This document shows, in pieces, positions 21,725 through 29,291 of a stretch of 29,291 bases of DNA; position 1 is the stretch's first letter, and every line of letters starts with the position of its first letter. The DNA is from Candidatus Gastranaerophilales bacterium. Its GTDB lineage: Bacteria; Cyanobacteriota; Vampirovibrionia; Gastranaerophilales; Gastranaerophilaceae. The DNA lies in contig CANQLK010000005.1 of assembly GCA_947624665.1 (NCBI GenBank), forward strand, positions 1 to 29,291. The letters run 5' to 3'. The position numbers and the translations under genes are program-made. The notes beneath the pieces are model-generated. The model was not told the origin of the DNA. It was given only the letters and a program-made list of their open reading frames with translations, and did not search any database.

Positions 21725-22597
21725 TTATTTCGACAAAACTTCTTGTATTATGGTTCCTATATCGGCGGGATTTTTGCAGACTGTTACTCCTGCTGCGGTA
21801 AGTGCTTCTATTTTGCTCGCTGCACTGCCTTTATTTCCCGATATTATGGCACCTGCATGTCCCATACGCTTGCCTTTTGGTGCACTCATGCCCGTAATAA
21901 AACTTACAACGGGTTTTGTAATATTTTCTTTTATATATTCGGCAGCTTCTTCTTCCGCACTGCCGCCGATTTCTCCTATCATACAAATTGCTTGAGTTTG
22001 ATTATCATTCTCAAATTCTTTAAGAACATCAATAAAACTTGTTCCAATAATCGGATCACCGCCTATTCCTATACAGGTTGACTGCCCGAGCCCCAGCTTT
22101 GTTAACTGATACACCGCTTCATAAGTCAAGGTTCCGCTTCGTGAAATAATTCCGATACTGCCTTTTTTATGTATCGAAGACGGCATAATCCCCGCTTTTG
22201 CTTCATTTGGAGATATCAAACCGGGGCAATTCGGGCCTATTAATCTTACTCCGTTTAATTTAACAGCTTTTTTAGCATTAATCATATCATAGACAGGAAT
22301 TCCTTCCGTTATGCAAACTATAAGTTCAATTCCCGAATCAGCCGCTTCAATTATGGCATTAGCGGCAAATTTTGCAGGAACAAATATCATACTGACATTA
22401 GGTTTTACTTCTGCTACCGCTTCTTTTACCGTATTAAAGACAGGTACATCAAGTATAGTCTGCCCGCCTTTTTTCGGAGTAACACCTCCAACCAGATTCG
22501 TTCCGTATTCTTTGCAGCTATTTGCGTGGAAACTGCCTTCTTTTCCAGTGATTCCCTGTACAATTAACCTTGTTTCTTTGTTAATAAATATAGACAT
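21725..22597 (-). CDS. sucD: Succinyl-CoA synthetase alpha subunit
   Basis: SucD with SucC interconverts succinyl-CoA and succinate with ATP or GTP formation. The 290-aa protein has the CoA-binding Rossmann part (IVQGITGKEGSFHA), GPNCPGLISP and the phosphohistidine H247 in KRMGHAGAIISG. ISRSGTLTYEA and IGIGGDPIIGTSF are family motifs. The length is standard. Its ATG overlaps the sucC stop by one base (TAATG), so equal translation is likely. No other citric acid cycle genes are in the window. Confidence 0.96.
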   Translation of the reverse strand: MSIFINKETRLIVQGITGKEGSFHANSCKEYGTNLVGGVTPKKGGQTILDVPVFNTVKEAVAEVKPNVSMIFVPAKFAANAIIEAADSGIELIVCITEGIPVYDMINAKKAVKLNGVRLIGPNCPGLISPNEAKAGIMPSSIHKKGSIGIISRSGTLTYEAVYQLTKLGLGQSTCIGIGGDPIIGTSFIDVLKEFENDNQTQAICMIGEIGGSAEEEAAEYIKENITKPVVSFITGMSAPKGKRMGHAGAIISGNKGSAASKIEALTAAGVTVCKNPADIGTIIQEVLSK

Positions 22598-23727
22598 TAC
22601 AGTTTTCTTATAACCTCGATTGCTTCATTTAAATCTTTAACTACGGTGAATTTTAATCCCGAATTATTCAAAATATCTGCTCCCGCTTCTTTATTGGTAC
22701 CTTCCATTCGAACAATGACGGGACATTCAATTTTTAAATTAGCAATGGCATTTTTTACACCTTCCGCTAAAAAATCACATCTTAAAATTCCACCGAATAT
22801 ATTTATAAAAACTGCTTCCAAATTTTTGTCCGATATCAATAATTTAAAAGCGTTTTCTATCTTTTCACTGCTTGCTCCGCCGCCTACATCAAGGAAGTTT
22901 GCCGCTTCCTTTCCTGCAAGTTTAATTATATCCATAGTCGCCATTGCAAGTCCAGCACCATTAACCATACAACCTATTGTACCATCAAGTTTTATATAGT
23001 TTAATCCCAACTTTTGAGCTTGCAGCTCCAATGGATTTTCTTCCTTCTCATCTTTCATCAAAAGTATATCTTCATGCCTGAAAAGCGCATTGTCATCGAA
23101 ATTCAATTTAGCATCAAGAGCCATAATTTCATTTTGTTTAGTAATAACAAGTGGATTAATTTCGGCAAGCAGAGCATCTTTTTCAATAACGAGTTTATAT
23201 AAAGCCTCAGCGGCTTTGGCTGTTTTTTCCGATATATCACTAGAAAGACCTAATTTTTCTATGGTTTCCATCGGATAAAATGTATCATAAATTACCTGTT
23301 TAAATATTTTTTCGGGATTTTTTACAGCCGTTTCTTCAATATCCATACCACCTTGCTCTGATATAATAAAGGTAACGGCTTCATTTGTTCTGTCAAAAGT
23401 AAAACTCATATATAATTCTTTTTGAATGTCGACAGCATTTTCTATAAGAATTTTGTTTACTTTTTTCATTCCCGCCTGAGGAGAAACAAGAACCATAGAA
23501 AGTATTTCGGAGGCATATTTAAGTGCATTTTCTTTATTTTGCGCTATTTTGACACCTCCAGATTTACCTCTTGCGCCTGAATATACCTGAGCCTTTATAA
23601 CGCAGGGGGTACCTATGCTTTGAACACATTTTTCTATATCTTCAAGTTTTTCGCATAGAATGGAATTTGGAACATTTATTCCGTACTGTTTAAATATTTC
23701 TTTAGCTTGATATTCATGTATTTTCAT
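22597..23727 (-). CDS. sucC: Succinyl-CoA synthetase beta subunit
   Basis: SucC is the ATP-grasp nucleotide-binding subunit that partners SucD. The 376-aa protein begins MKIHEYQAKEIFKQYG. KAQVYSGARGKSGGVK follows, then LLAEINPLVI, and then MVNGAGLAMATMDIIKLAG and NFLDVGGGAS. NIFGGILRCD precedes the C-terminal CoA-ligase part. It overlaps the end of the O-antigen ligase-like gene by 14 bp, which is an odd partner for a central-metabolism enzyme and suggests co-transcription from the envelope operon. Whether ATP or GTP is used cannot be told by eye. Confidence 0.96.
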   Translation of the reverse strand: MKIHEYQAKEIFKQYGINVPNSILCEKLEDIEKCVQSIGTPCVIKAQVYSGARGKSGGVKIAQNKENALKYASEILSMVLVSPQAGMKKVNKILIENAVDIQKELYMSFTFDRTNEAVTFIISEQGGMDIEETAVKNPEKIFKQVIYDTFYPMETIEKLGLSSDISEKTAKAAEALYKLVIEKDALLAEINPLVITKQNEIMALDAKLNFDDNALFRHEDILLMKDEKEENPLELQAQKLGLNYIKLDGTIGCMVNGAGLAMATMDIIKLAGKEAANFLDVGGGASSEKIENAFKLLISDKNLEAVFINIFGGILRCDFLAEGVKNAIANLKIECPVIVRMEGTNKEAGADILNNSGLKFTVVKDLNEAIEVIRKL

Positions 23728-25090
23728 CTTTTGACTCTTCTTTACTAATCGTAACCGTTAAAATAGCTGCCATTGTCCAGAAAATGTATTGAATTTGCGG
23801 TCTAAAATAGACTGTATCAAATAATCCGTGAACCATAACTGCAATTAATGTAATAACACTTGAAAAAATAATAATTTTATTTGGCATATCAATTTTTTGC
23901 ATAAATTTTTTAATTCCGTTAGAAATTAAAGTAAATATAAAAAGTGAATAAGCCAAAAGAGCAAATATACCGCTTTCTACCGCAATTTCAAGGAAAACGC
24001 AATAACAGCTAAGAGCATCAAACCCTGAGAGCATATAAAGTCCGTATATTTCTCTAAAAACTTTATTCCCTACGCCTATTCCGCAAATAGGATTATCGAT
24101 AAACATTTGAATTGCCGAGTTATAAACATTCATTCTGAATGAAGTTGAGGAATCTCCTCTTAGTATAAAAATAGACATTAACCTTTGCAATATTCCGTGA
24201 TTAACGAACATAAAAAGAATGCCGCCGATTATAAATATAAAGATTAAATATTTCCAAAGTTTTTTCATCTTTTCGTTATTTAAGTCAAAGAAAATAACGA
24301 GAAAAGAAGCAAAAATCAGACCAAAAACAATCGTAAACAAAGCTAAATATGCGCCTCTGCAGCCTGTAAGGAATATGCATAATGCACTTATCAACCCGAA
24401 AATAAGACTTATAATTCCAGCCAAAATTTTCTTTTTATTAAAGAATATTCCCGAAACGGCAATTATTGAAGAAAATCCTGCTATCAGATATCCTCCGAAC
24501 AAATTCGGGTTATATGGTTTTAAAGTTCCGTAAACCCTTGAGAGTACATCTTCGGGATTGACATAACTTGTATCCTGCCATGTAGAAATGTTTTCTAACC
24601 CAATGGCATTTTGGAAAAGCCCGATAATACTTTCTATTGATACGATAGAAGCTATAACAAGCAATATAGTTGTTATATATTTTTTATTGGATTTTAAAAA
24701 TTGGCACATTGCAAAGTAAAATGCAAAATAAATCAATGTTTTCATAAACCCGTACAAGCTTTGCGGCAGCATTGACGAAGTAAAATTGCTTATCAGGCAA
24801 ATCATTAAATATATTGCAAGGTAAAAATTACACTGTTCCAACTCTAATTTTTCGCCCTTAATAAATAACATTTTAAAAAAGACCAACAAAGGAACTATAA
24901 GTGAAATAAGTCCGATTTGCTCTGTCTGAGCAAATGTCGAAACTATATATGTCAATAAAATACATATTAAAATGAAAATATCTGTTTTTTGGATTAAAAA
25001 GCTGCTGTTTGTAACTTTTTCAGTTTTATTTTGTATAAGAAACAAAACTCTATTAATAATATTCAATATTTCGGAATTTAATATTTTCAT
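23714..25090 (-). CDS. O-antigen ligase/polymerase-family membrane protein
   Basis: The 458-aa protein is a polytopic membrane protein with about 11-12 hydrophobic segments. A long extracytoplasmic loop before the last segments holds ILRGDSSTSFRMNVYNSAI and NPICGIGVGNKVFREIYGL. The FLTGCRGAYLALFTIVFGL segment matches the Wzy_C/WaaL arginine region. These proteins join O-antigen to lipid A core, or polymerise or attach surface glycans. rfaE1 upstream supports a surface-polysaccharide role. It starts 2 nt after the DUF4330-like gene stop, and its end overlaps sucC. The exact acceptor is not deducible, and the ligase-versus-polymerase call is open. Confidence 0.85.
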   Translation of the reverse strand: MKILNSEILNIINRVLFLIQNKTEKVTNSSFLIQKTDIFILICILLTYIVSTFAQTEQIGLISLIVPLLVFFKMLFIKGEKLELEQCNFYLAIYLMICLISNFTSSMLPQSLYGFMKTLIYFAFYFAMCQFLKSNKKYITTILLVIASIVSIESIIGLFQNAIGLENISTWQDTSYVNPEDVLSRVYGTLKPYNPNLFGGYLIAGFSSIIAVSGIFFNKKKILAGIISLIFGLISALCIFLTGCRGAYLALFTIVFGLIFASFLVIFFDLNNEKMKKLWKYLIFIFIIGGILFMFVNHGILQRLMSIFILRGDSSTSFRMNVYNSAIQMFIDNPICGIGVGNKVFREIYGLYMLSGFDALSCYCVFLEIAVESGIFALLAYSLFIFTLISNGIKKFMQKIDMPNKIIIFSSVITLIAVMVHGLFDTVYFRPQIQYIFWTMAAILTVTISKEESKDENT

Positions 25091-25092
25091 AA

Positions 25093-25635
25093 TTAATCTT
25101 TAGTATCTTCTTGTTGTTGTGTTTCTTCCTGAGTATTCTGTTCATCAACGGCATATATATTGGAAATAGTACCTTGATATTTATATTTTTCACCTTCAAT
25201 AACAACAGGAATACCCATTTTTAATTTATTACCGCCAGCAACATATCCGTCCGGAGTTTTCTTAGCTGTATCTTCAAGTTTAACAATACAATCAACAAGG
25301 TTTGGAGCTGCCACATCAGGAGCAACCGTTACACCTTGAGGAGTATTAACGTATGTCATTCTCTCTTGAGCTTGAGAGGCTACTATTTTTAATTTTGTAT
25401 AAGGAACATTTCTTATTGTAATAAAGGCATCATCGCCTGATTTAATAGGAAATTCCGGAGTTGAAAGTGTTATACCTCTAAAAAAGACATCAAATTGAAC
25501 TTTAACTTCTTTTTCAACAGGTAAATTAGAAAAATTTTTCTTTTTAAATACAGCCAGAGTACCAATTACACATAGTACAACGATAAGTAAAATTATAATA
25601 TAATCAGTTACTTTAAGTTTTTTAAATATATTCAT
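25093..25635 (-). CDS. DUF4330-like membrane-anchored protein
   Basis: The 180-aa protein has a single N-terminal TM helix (about 11-30, DYIIILLIVVLCVIGTLAVF) after the short basic start MNIFKKLKV. A beta-rich domain follows, with VQFDVFFRGITL, IKSGDDAFITIRNVPY, and later LKMGIPVVIEGEKYKYQGTISNI. The last pattern (fixed-polarity G-x-P..Y.y.G.I..I) resembles DUF4330, which is found in cyanobacteria and Firmicutes and has no known function. The final 20 residues are Gln/Glu/Thr-rich. It lies between rfaE1 and the O-antigen ligase-like gene with gaps of 11 and 2 nt, so it probably belongs to polysaccharide export or assembly. The family match is by memory and moderate. Confidence 0.7.
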   Translation of the reverse strand: MNIFKKLKVTDYIIILLIVVLCVIGTLAVFKKKNFSNLPVEKEVKVQFDVFFRGITLSTPEFPIKSGDDAFITIRNVPYTKLKIVASQAQERMTYVNTPQGVTVAPDVAAPNLVDCIVKLEDTAKKTPDGYVAGGNKLKMGIPVVIEGEKYKYQGTISNIYAVDEQNTQEETQQQEDTKD

Positions 25636-25646
25636 AAATCCTCCGA

Positions 25647-26678
25647 TTATTTTACGATTAGTGTATCAAAATTTATTTTAGATAAAGCAATTTTAAGCTG
25701 TTCAATGGTAGTAGTAGCGCAGCCGAAGTATCTTATAACAATACTTGCCGCAAGATTTCCAAGAATAGCGGATTCTTTTTTACTAAGTCCAGATGCCATT
25801 GCCAGGGTGAAAACTGCAACAACGGTATCACCCGCACCTGTTACATCAAATACATCGGTCTTATTAAATACTGGAATTTTTTCAAAATTACCGTTATTTT
25901 CAAATAATGCCATACCGTCACCACCCAGTGTAATAAGAACCGATTCGGCATTTGTTTTATCAAGAATTTCGTTGCCTGCTTTCTTTAGTGAATTAAAATC
26001 TTTTATGAAGAATCCGACAAATTTTTCACTGTCAGGTTGGTTAGGAGTCATAGAAGTTACGCCCTGAAATCTGTCCAAATTTTTTTGAGAATCGACAACA
26101 ATTATTTTATTATATTTTTTACAGAGTTCTATTGCTTTTTTTATTACATTATCCGTTAAAGTTCCTATATTGTAGTCGGATAAAATAACGGCATCATGTT
26201 TTGGTATGGCTTTTTCTATTTGTGAAATTATTTTTTGTTCCGTTTGAACGGATAACGGCGAAATGGTTTCTCGGTCAATTCTGACAATCTGCTGAGTAAC
26301 CGATTGCGAACACGAGCCTGATATTCTTGTTTTAACTGTTGTAGAACGGCTTTCGTCTTCTACCATATATTCGGTATTAATGTTTTCTTTTTTGAATGCT
26401 TCTAAGAGTATTGAAGCATAATAATCTTTGCCGTAAGTACCTATAACGCTGACTTTACCTCCGTTTAACGAGGAGATATTATTGGCTGCGTTTGATGCTC
26501 CACCTAAAATAATTTTTGTATTATAGTGTCTTAATATCAAAACGGGAGCTTCTCTGCTTATTCTGTCCGTTGTTCCGTAAACCATTTCATCTATTGCCAT
26601 ATCCCCTATTACAAGGACAGACGGTTTATTTAAATTATCAAGTTCTTTTAAAAGTTTTTCTTTTTCTATAGTAAACAT
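25647..26678 (-). CDS. rfaE1: D-glycero-beta-D-manno-heptose-7-phosphate kinase
   Basis: The enzyme phosphorylates heptose-7-phosphate at C1 on the way to ADP-heptose for LPS core. The 343-aa protein is a PfkB-type kinase: VLVIGDMAIDEMVYG, SREAPVLILR, LGGASNAANNISSL, and the catalytic DVTGAGDT (278-285, base D284). DYNIGTL and TPNQPDSEKF match HldE domain I. It lacks the C-terminal adenylyltransferase domain of fused HldE, so a separate hldC/rfaE2 gene should exist elsewhere. It starts the run rfaE1, DUF4330-like, O-antigen ligase, sucC, sucD. The 47-bp gap before it holds only a weak ribosome site (GGGCGA). Confidence 0.92.
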   Translation of the reverse strand: MFTIEKEKLLKELDNLNKPSVLVIGDMAIDEMVYGTTDRISREAPVLILRHYNTKIILGGASNAANNISSLNGGKVSVIGTYGKDYYASILLEAFKKENINTEYMVEDESRSTTVKTRISGSCSQSVTQQIVRIDRETISPLSVQTEQKIISQIEKAIPKHDAVILSDYNIGTLTDNVIKKAIELCKKYNKIIVVDSQKNLDRFQGVTSMTPNQPDSEKFVGFFIKDFNSLKKAGNEILDKTNAESVLITLGGDGMALFENNGNFEKIPVFNKTDVFDVTGAGDTVVAVFTLAMASGLSKKESAILGNLAASIVIRYFGCATTTIEQLKIALSKINFDTLIVK

Positions 26679-26725
26679 AATATTCGCCCGATTATTTTCT
26701 TTTTTATTATGGTAGCATAAATAAA

Positions 26726-28471
26726 CTATTTACGTTCAATCGAATATTTATTTTTAAATTCATCCAATTCAACGGAATATTTTCCCGTTTCTGTTTTTAA
26801 TTGCGACCTTAAAATGTGTTTTGGAATATCCGTATTCGTAGACTGGATAAGGTTTGTAGCTATATTTGAACAGTGATCCGAAATACGTTCCAAATCGTTT
26901 AATATTTCCGCATAGACAAACCCCCGTTTTATATGTACTTTCGCCTGTTTCACACGTTTAATATGATTTTTCTTAGCCGCATAAGCAATATCATCAACAA
27001 TCTGCTCCATAGGTTCAACCTGGTAGGCGAAATTCAAATCTTGGAATAAAAATGCATTTAATGTAACATCAAAAACATCTTTTACTGCATTAACCACATT
27101 TTTCAGCTCGGCAATGGTTTCGGGGGAAAGTGTCCATTCTTTTTTATTTATTTTAGTTGCTATATTTAATATATTGGTAGAATGGTCGGCAATTTTTTCA
27201 AAATCCGATATCGAAAGTATAAGCTGGGATATTTTGTTGCTGTCTTCTTCTGAAAGTTCTCTTGCCGAGAGTTTTTGAAGAAACGATTCTAAAGTATCCT
27301 GATATTTGTCTATCATAATTTCATTTTTATTAATGATTTCGGCTGCTTTAACATTGTAATGTTTCAAGGTTCTTACGGATAAAGAAAGAGTTTCTTTTGT
27401 GATTTTAGCCATATTACCTGTTGTTTTATAACATTGAGCTATAGCAATTGAAGGAGTATGCAATAATCTTTCATCAATAATGACTTCTTGTTCGCTGCCG
27501 TCTTTTACAACTCTGTTAACAATTTTTATAAGCAAATTACTTAAAGGGAAACAAATACAAACGGTTACAATATTATAAACCGTATGAACAATGGCAATGC
27601 CAAAAGGATTAGCCATTCCTGACAAGCTGTTAAAGAAATGAATAAAAATTTCGTAAATAATAATAAAAGTAACTGCCCCTGTAATATTAAATATAATATG
27701 AGAAGCGGCAACTTTTTTTGCATTGGAATTAACACCAATGCTAGATAGTAATGCCGTAACGCAGGTGCCAATATTTTGACCTGCAACAATCGGTGCTGCA
27801 ACCGCATAAGAAATACTTCCCGTCATTGATAATGCTTGAAGCATACCTACAGAAGCTGCCGAACTTTGTATTACCGCTGTTACAACCAATCCTACAAGCA
27901 GACCTAAAATCGGATTTTGGAATAATACCAAAAGTTTTGCGAATGAAGGGTCATTAGCCAACGGTGACATGGCAGAGGACATTAATCCCATCCCAAACAT
28001 TAAAACAGAAAAACCTATAAGAAATGCGCCTATAGGTTTTCGTTTTGAATAGTTATTTTTTGAGGTCATCAATAATATTACGCCGACTAAAGCAAGAACC
28101 GGCGAAAATGATTCAGGTTTTAACATCCTTACAAAGACATTAGTGCTTTGAATACCGGATAAGCTAAGTATCCAAGAAGTGGCAGTAGTACCTATATTTG
28201 AACCTAAAGTTATCGCTATTGTTTGGGATAGCTTCATAATCCCCGAGTTAACAAAGCCTACAAGCATAACCGAAACGGCCGATGAGCTTTGAACGGCTAT
28301 TGTCATGCCGATACCCAGAAAAAATCCTTTAACGGGATTGGATGTTAAGTGTTCAAGAAGTTTTTCAAGCTTTCCGCCCGATATTTTTTCTAAACCGCCT
28401 GACATTACAATCATTCCGTACAGGAAAAAAGCTAAACCTCCGCATAATGTAAATATTGAGAATATATCCAT
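26726..28471 (-). CDS. Na/Pi cotransporter with PhoU-like domain
   Basis: The 581-aa protein imports phosphate with sodium. The membrane part (about 1-310) has two inverted repeats with QSSSA at 61-65 and QSSAA at 202-206. It also carries GSNIGTTATSW and GQNIGTCVTAL, the family's duplicated motif. The C-terminal part (about 345-560) is helical and PhoU-like (LSISDFEKIADHSTNILNI and DLERISDHCSNIATNL), suggesting regulation. I chose the ATG at 28471. AAAGGA is 5 nt upstream, whereas a TTG at 28495 has no site. A -10 box at 28500-28505 gives a leader of about 20 nt. The downstream gene rfaE1 follows after 47 bp. Confidence 0.93.
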   Translation of the reverse strand: MDIFSIFTLCGGLAFFLYGMIVMSGGLEKISGGKLEKLLEHLTSNPVKGFFLGIGMTIAVQSSSAVSVMLVGFVNSGIMKLSQTIAITLGSNIGTTATSWILSLSGIQSTNVFVRMLKPESFSPVLALVGVILLMTSKNNYSKRKPIGAFLIGFSVLMFGMGLMSSAMSPLANDPSFAKLLVLFQNPILGLLVGLVVTAVIQSSAASVGMLQALSMTGSISYAVAAPIVAGQNIGTCVTALLSSIGVNSNAKKVAASHIIFNITGAVTFIIIYEIFIHFFNSLSGMANPFGIAIVHTVYNIVTVCICFPLSNLLIKIVNRVVKDGSEQEVIIDERLLHTPSIAIAQCYKTTGNMAKITKETLSLSVRTLKHYNVKAAEIINKNEIMIDKYQDTLESFLQKLSARELSEEDSNKISQLILSISDFEKIADHSTNILNIATKINKKEWTLSPETIAELKNVVNAVKDVFDVTLNAFLFQDLNFAYQVEPMEQIVDDIAYAAKKNHIKRVKQAKVHIKRGFVYAEILNDLERISDHCSNIATNLIQSTNTDIPKHILRSQLKTETGKYSVELDEFKNKYSIERK

Positions 28472-28499
28472 ATTATTCCTTTTCCAAACTCTCAACCTT

Positions 28500-28505
28500 A
28501 TTATA
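28500..28505 (-). promoter_or_regulatory. -10 box of the Na/Pi cotransporter gene
   Basis: The minus strand reads TATAAT. TTTAAC at 28522-28527 is a possible -35 box at a 16-nt spacing. The leader would be about 20 nt with AAAGGA as ribosome site. The whole gap to the upstream gene is 64 nt. Confidence 0.5.
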
Positions 28506-28535
28506 CTAAAGAAATAATTCCGTTAAATTATTTTA

Positions 28536-29291
28536 TTAACGATTGTAGAGTTTTATAACTTTTTCCATTTTATCCGAAGAAAAATCCAAATTTGAACTTA
28601 CATGATGAACTGCATAAAAAGTAGGATCAAATAAAGGGTGCTTTAATCCGAATGTATTGGAGAGAAAAGTTGAAATAAATCCTATAATTTTACCCGAAAA
28701 CATTGGTAAAGTTATCGTTTTATAACGCTTTTTCGGAAAATGTATTTGTGCCAGCCGTCTGTAATATTCATCAATGGTAGTTTTGTCAGTATCAATAATA
28801 TTTATTGCCTGATTATCATAATCATCAAATTCACTCACTGCAACTATTGTTTTTGCAACATTAAGAACATTTGCAAGCGGCCAGCGGTTTTTACCCTTCC
28901 ATTTCCCGAAATGTACAATAAAAGGTGAAACTTTAAGAAAGCTTAAGAACCTTCTTTCAAGGGTTTTATCGCCCACACCGTATACGGCGGCAGGTCTTAT
29001 TATTACATAAGGCTTTTTACAATTTTCTCTAAGCCAGTTTTCTGATTCTATTTTGTACTTCGGGTATGGATTTTTAGGAAATTCCATTAACGGAGTATTT
29101 TCATCAGCGTTATTGAAATCTTTTATTCCGTAAACGTCGCTTGATGAAACGTAAATAAATTTTTTAACCGCCATATCGGCAAGATAAGTAACAGGTTCAA
29201 AATTAATTTTTCTGAATTTTTTGTCAGAACCTATATCTGAAGCCAAACCTGCTATATGTGCAATAACATCAAATTTTCCGTTAACAGAGAG
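28536..29291 (-). CDS. NAD-dependent epimerase/dehydratase, N-terminus cut off
   Basis: The visible 251 residues are the C-terminal part of an extended SDR enzyme of sugar-nucleotide metabolism. The frame stays open to the right edge. The in-frame TTG at 29246 is not a plausible start, because the upstream codons continue with KFDVIAHIAGLASDIG, typical SDR sequence. The nucleotide-binding G-x-x-G-x-x-G is therefore outside the window. The catalytic serine lies in YVSSSDVYG and the Y-x-x-x-K motif in NPYPKYKIESE. VIIRPAAVYGVGDKTLERR is the substrate part. It is probably in surface-polysaccharide synthesis, but the exact sugar cannot be told from this part. Confidence 0.88.
   Translation of the reverse strand, partial: LSVNGKFDVIAHIAGLASDIGSDKKFRKINFEPVTYLADMAVKKFIYVSSSDVYGIKDFNNADENTPLMEFPKNPYPKYKIESENWLRENCKKPYVIIRPAAVYGVGDKTLERRFLSFLKVSPFIVHFGKWKGKNRWPLANVLNVAKTIVAVSEFDDYDNQAINIIDTDKTTIDEYYRRLAQIHFPKKRYKTITLPMFSGKIIGFISTFLSNTFGLKHPLFDPTFYAVHHVSSNLDFSSDKMEKVIKLYNR

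Noticed and set aside
21715..21726. Palindrome AATAAATTTATT between the PBP1a and sucD stops
   Set aside because: It is a short AT palindrome with no loop, no GC pairs and no T run, so it is not a credible terminator.
28536..29246. Complete epimerase gene starting at 29246
   Set aside because: The codon there is TTG, and the upstream codons continue typical SDR sequence to the window edge, so the gene is partial.

Overview
The window is an AT-rich bacterial chromosome segment packed with genes on both strands. It reads like a Gram-negative-type, non-photosynthetic member of the cyanobacterial sister lineages (Melainabacteria/Vampirovibrionia, order Gastranaerophilales). The grounds are its low GC, a meso-DAP-type MurE, heptose and O-antigen genes, a TonB/ExbB/ExbD set, a class III-like prepilin start (MKKAFTLSEAL) and a lineage-style protein beginning MKINSINSTQNFG. 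This placement is inference from gene style, not from a marker-gene tree. There is no rRNA, tRNA, IS element or CRISPR array, and no gap over about 215 bases without a gene.

Layout. 1-633 (-) is a partial unknown gene. It diverges from 677-3060 (+), a tightly coupled run of Nudix hydrolase, HAD phosphatase, ispF and an unknown protein. 3061-7236 (-) is an energy-transduction operon: two related exported proteins, a TonB-like protein, ExbB and two different ExbD proteins. 7322-9205 (+) is a biotin cluster: bioD, a GNAT acetyltransferase and bioY. 9212-10293 (-) is mtnP followed by yggT. 10486-11094 (-) is a lone prepilin with a clear terminator. 11306-19135 (+) is a long growth and division cluster: rpmE, thyX, prfA, rsmH, an FtsL-like protein, ftsI, murE and gpsA. 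A small cysteine-cluster protein (19137-19535, -) and a class A penicillin-binding protein (19629-21719, +) follow. 21725-26678 (-) holds rfaE1, a DUF4330-like membrane protein, an O-antigen ligase-like protein and sucC-sucD in overlapping order. 26726-28471 (-) is a Na/Pi cotransporter, and 28536-29291 (-) is a sugar-nucleotide epimerase cut by the window end.

How the genes work together. Most of the window serves the envelope: peptidoglycan precursors and polymerisation (murE, ftsI, PBP1a, FtsL-like), surface polysaccharide (rfaE1, O-antigen ligase, epimerase), isoprenoid precursors (ispF) and proton-motive-force coupling to the envelope (TonB/ExbB/ExbD). The rest is core metabolism (biotin, thymidylate, methylthioadenosine salvage, succinyl-CoA, glycerol-3-phosphate) and translation (L31, RF1, RsmH).

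The most interesting signal is regulatory. Four transcription units (1-633, 677-, 7322-, 7236-) have a -10-like hexamer ending exactly 6 nt before the ATG and lack a Shine-Dalgarno site, which predicts leaderless mRNAs. Two of them face each other across a perfect 15-bp inverted repeat made of both -10 boxes and both start codons. Other units in the same window (mtnP, prepilin, rpmE, Na/Pi) have ordinary leaders with Shine-Dalgarno sites. The second point of interest is the six-gene TonB-type operon, which carries two paralogous exported proteins of unknown function and no visible TonB-dependent receptor.
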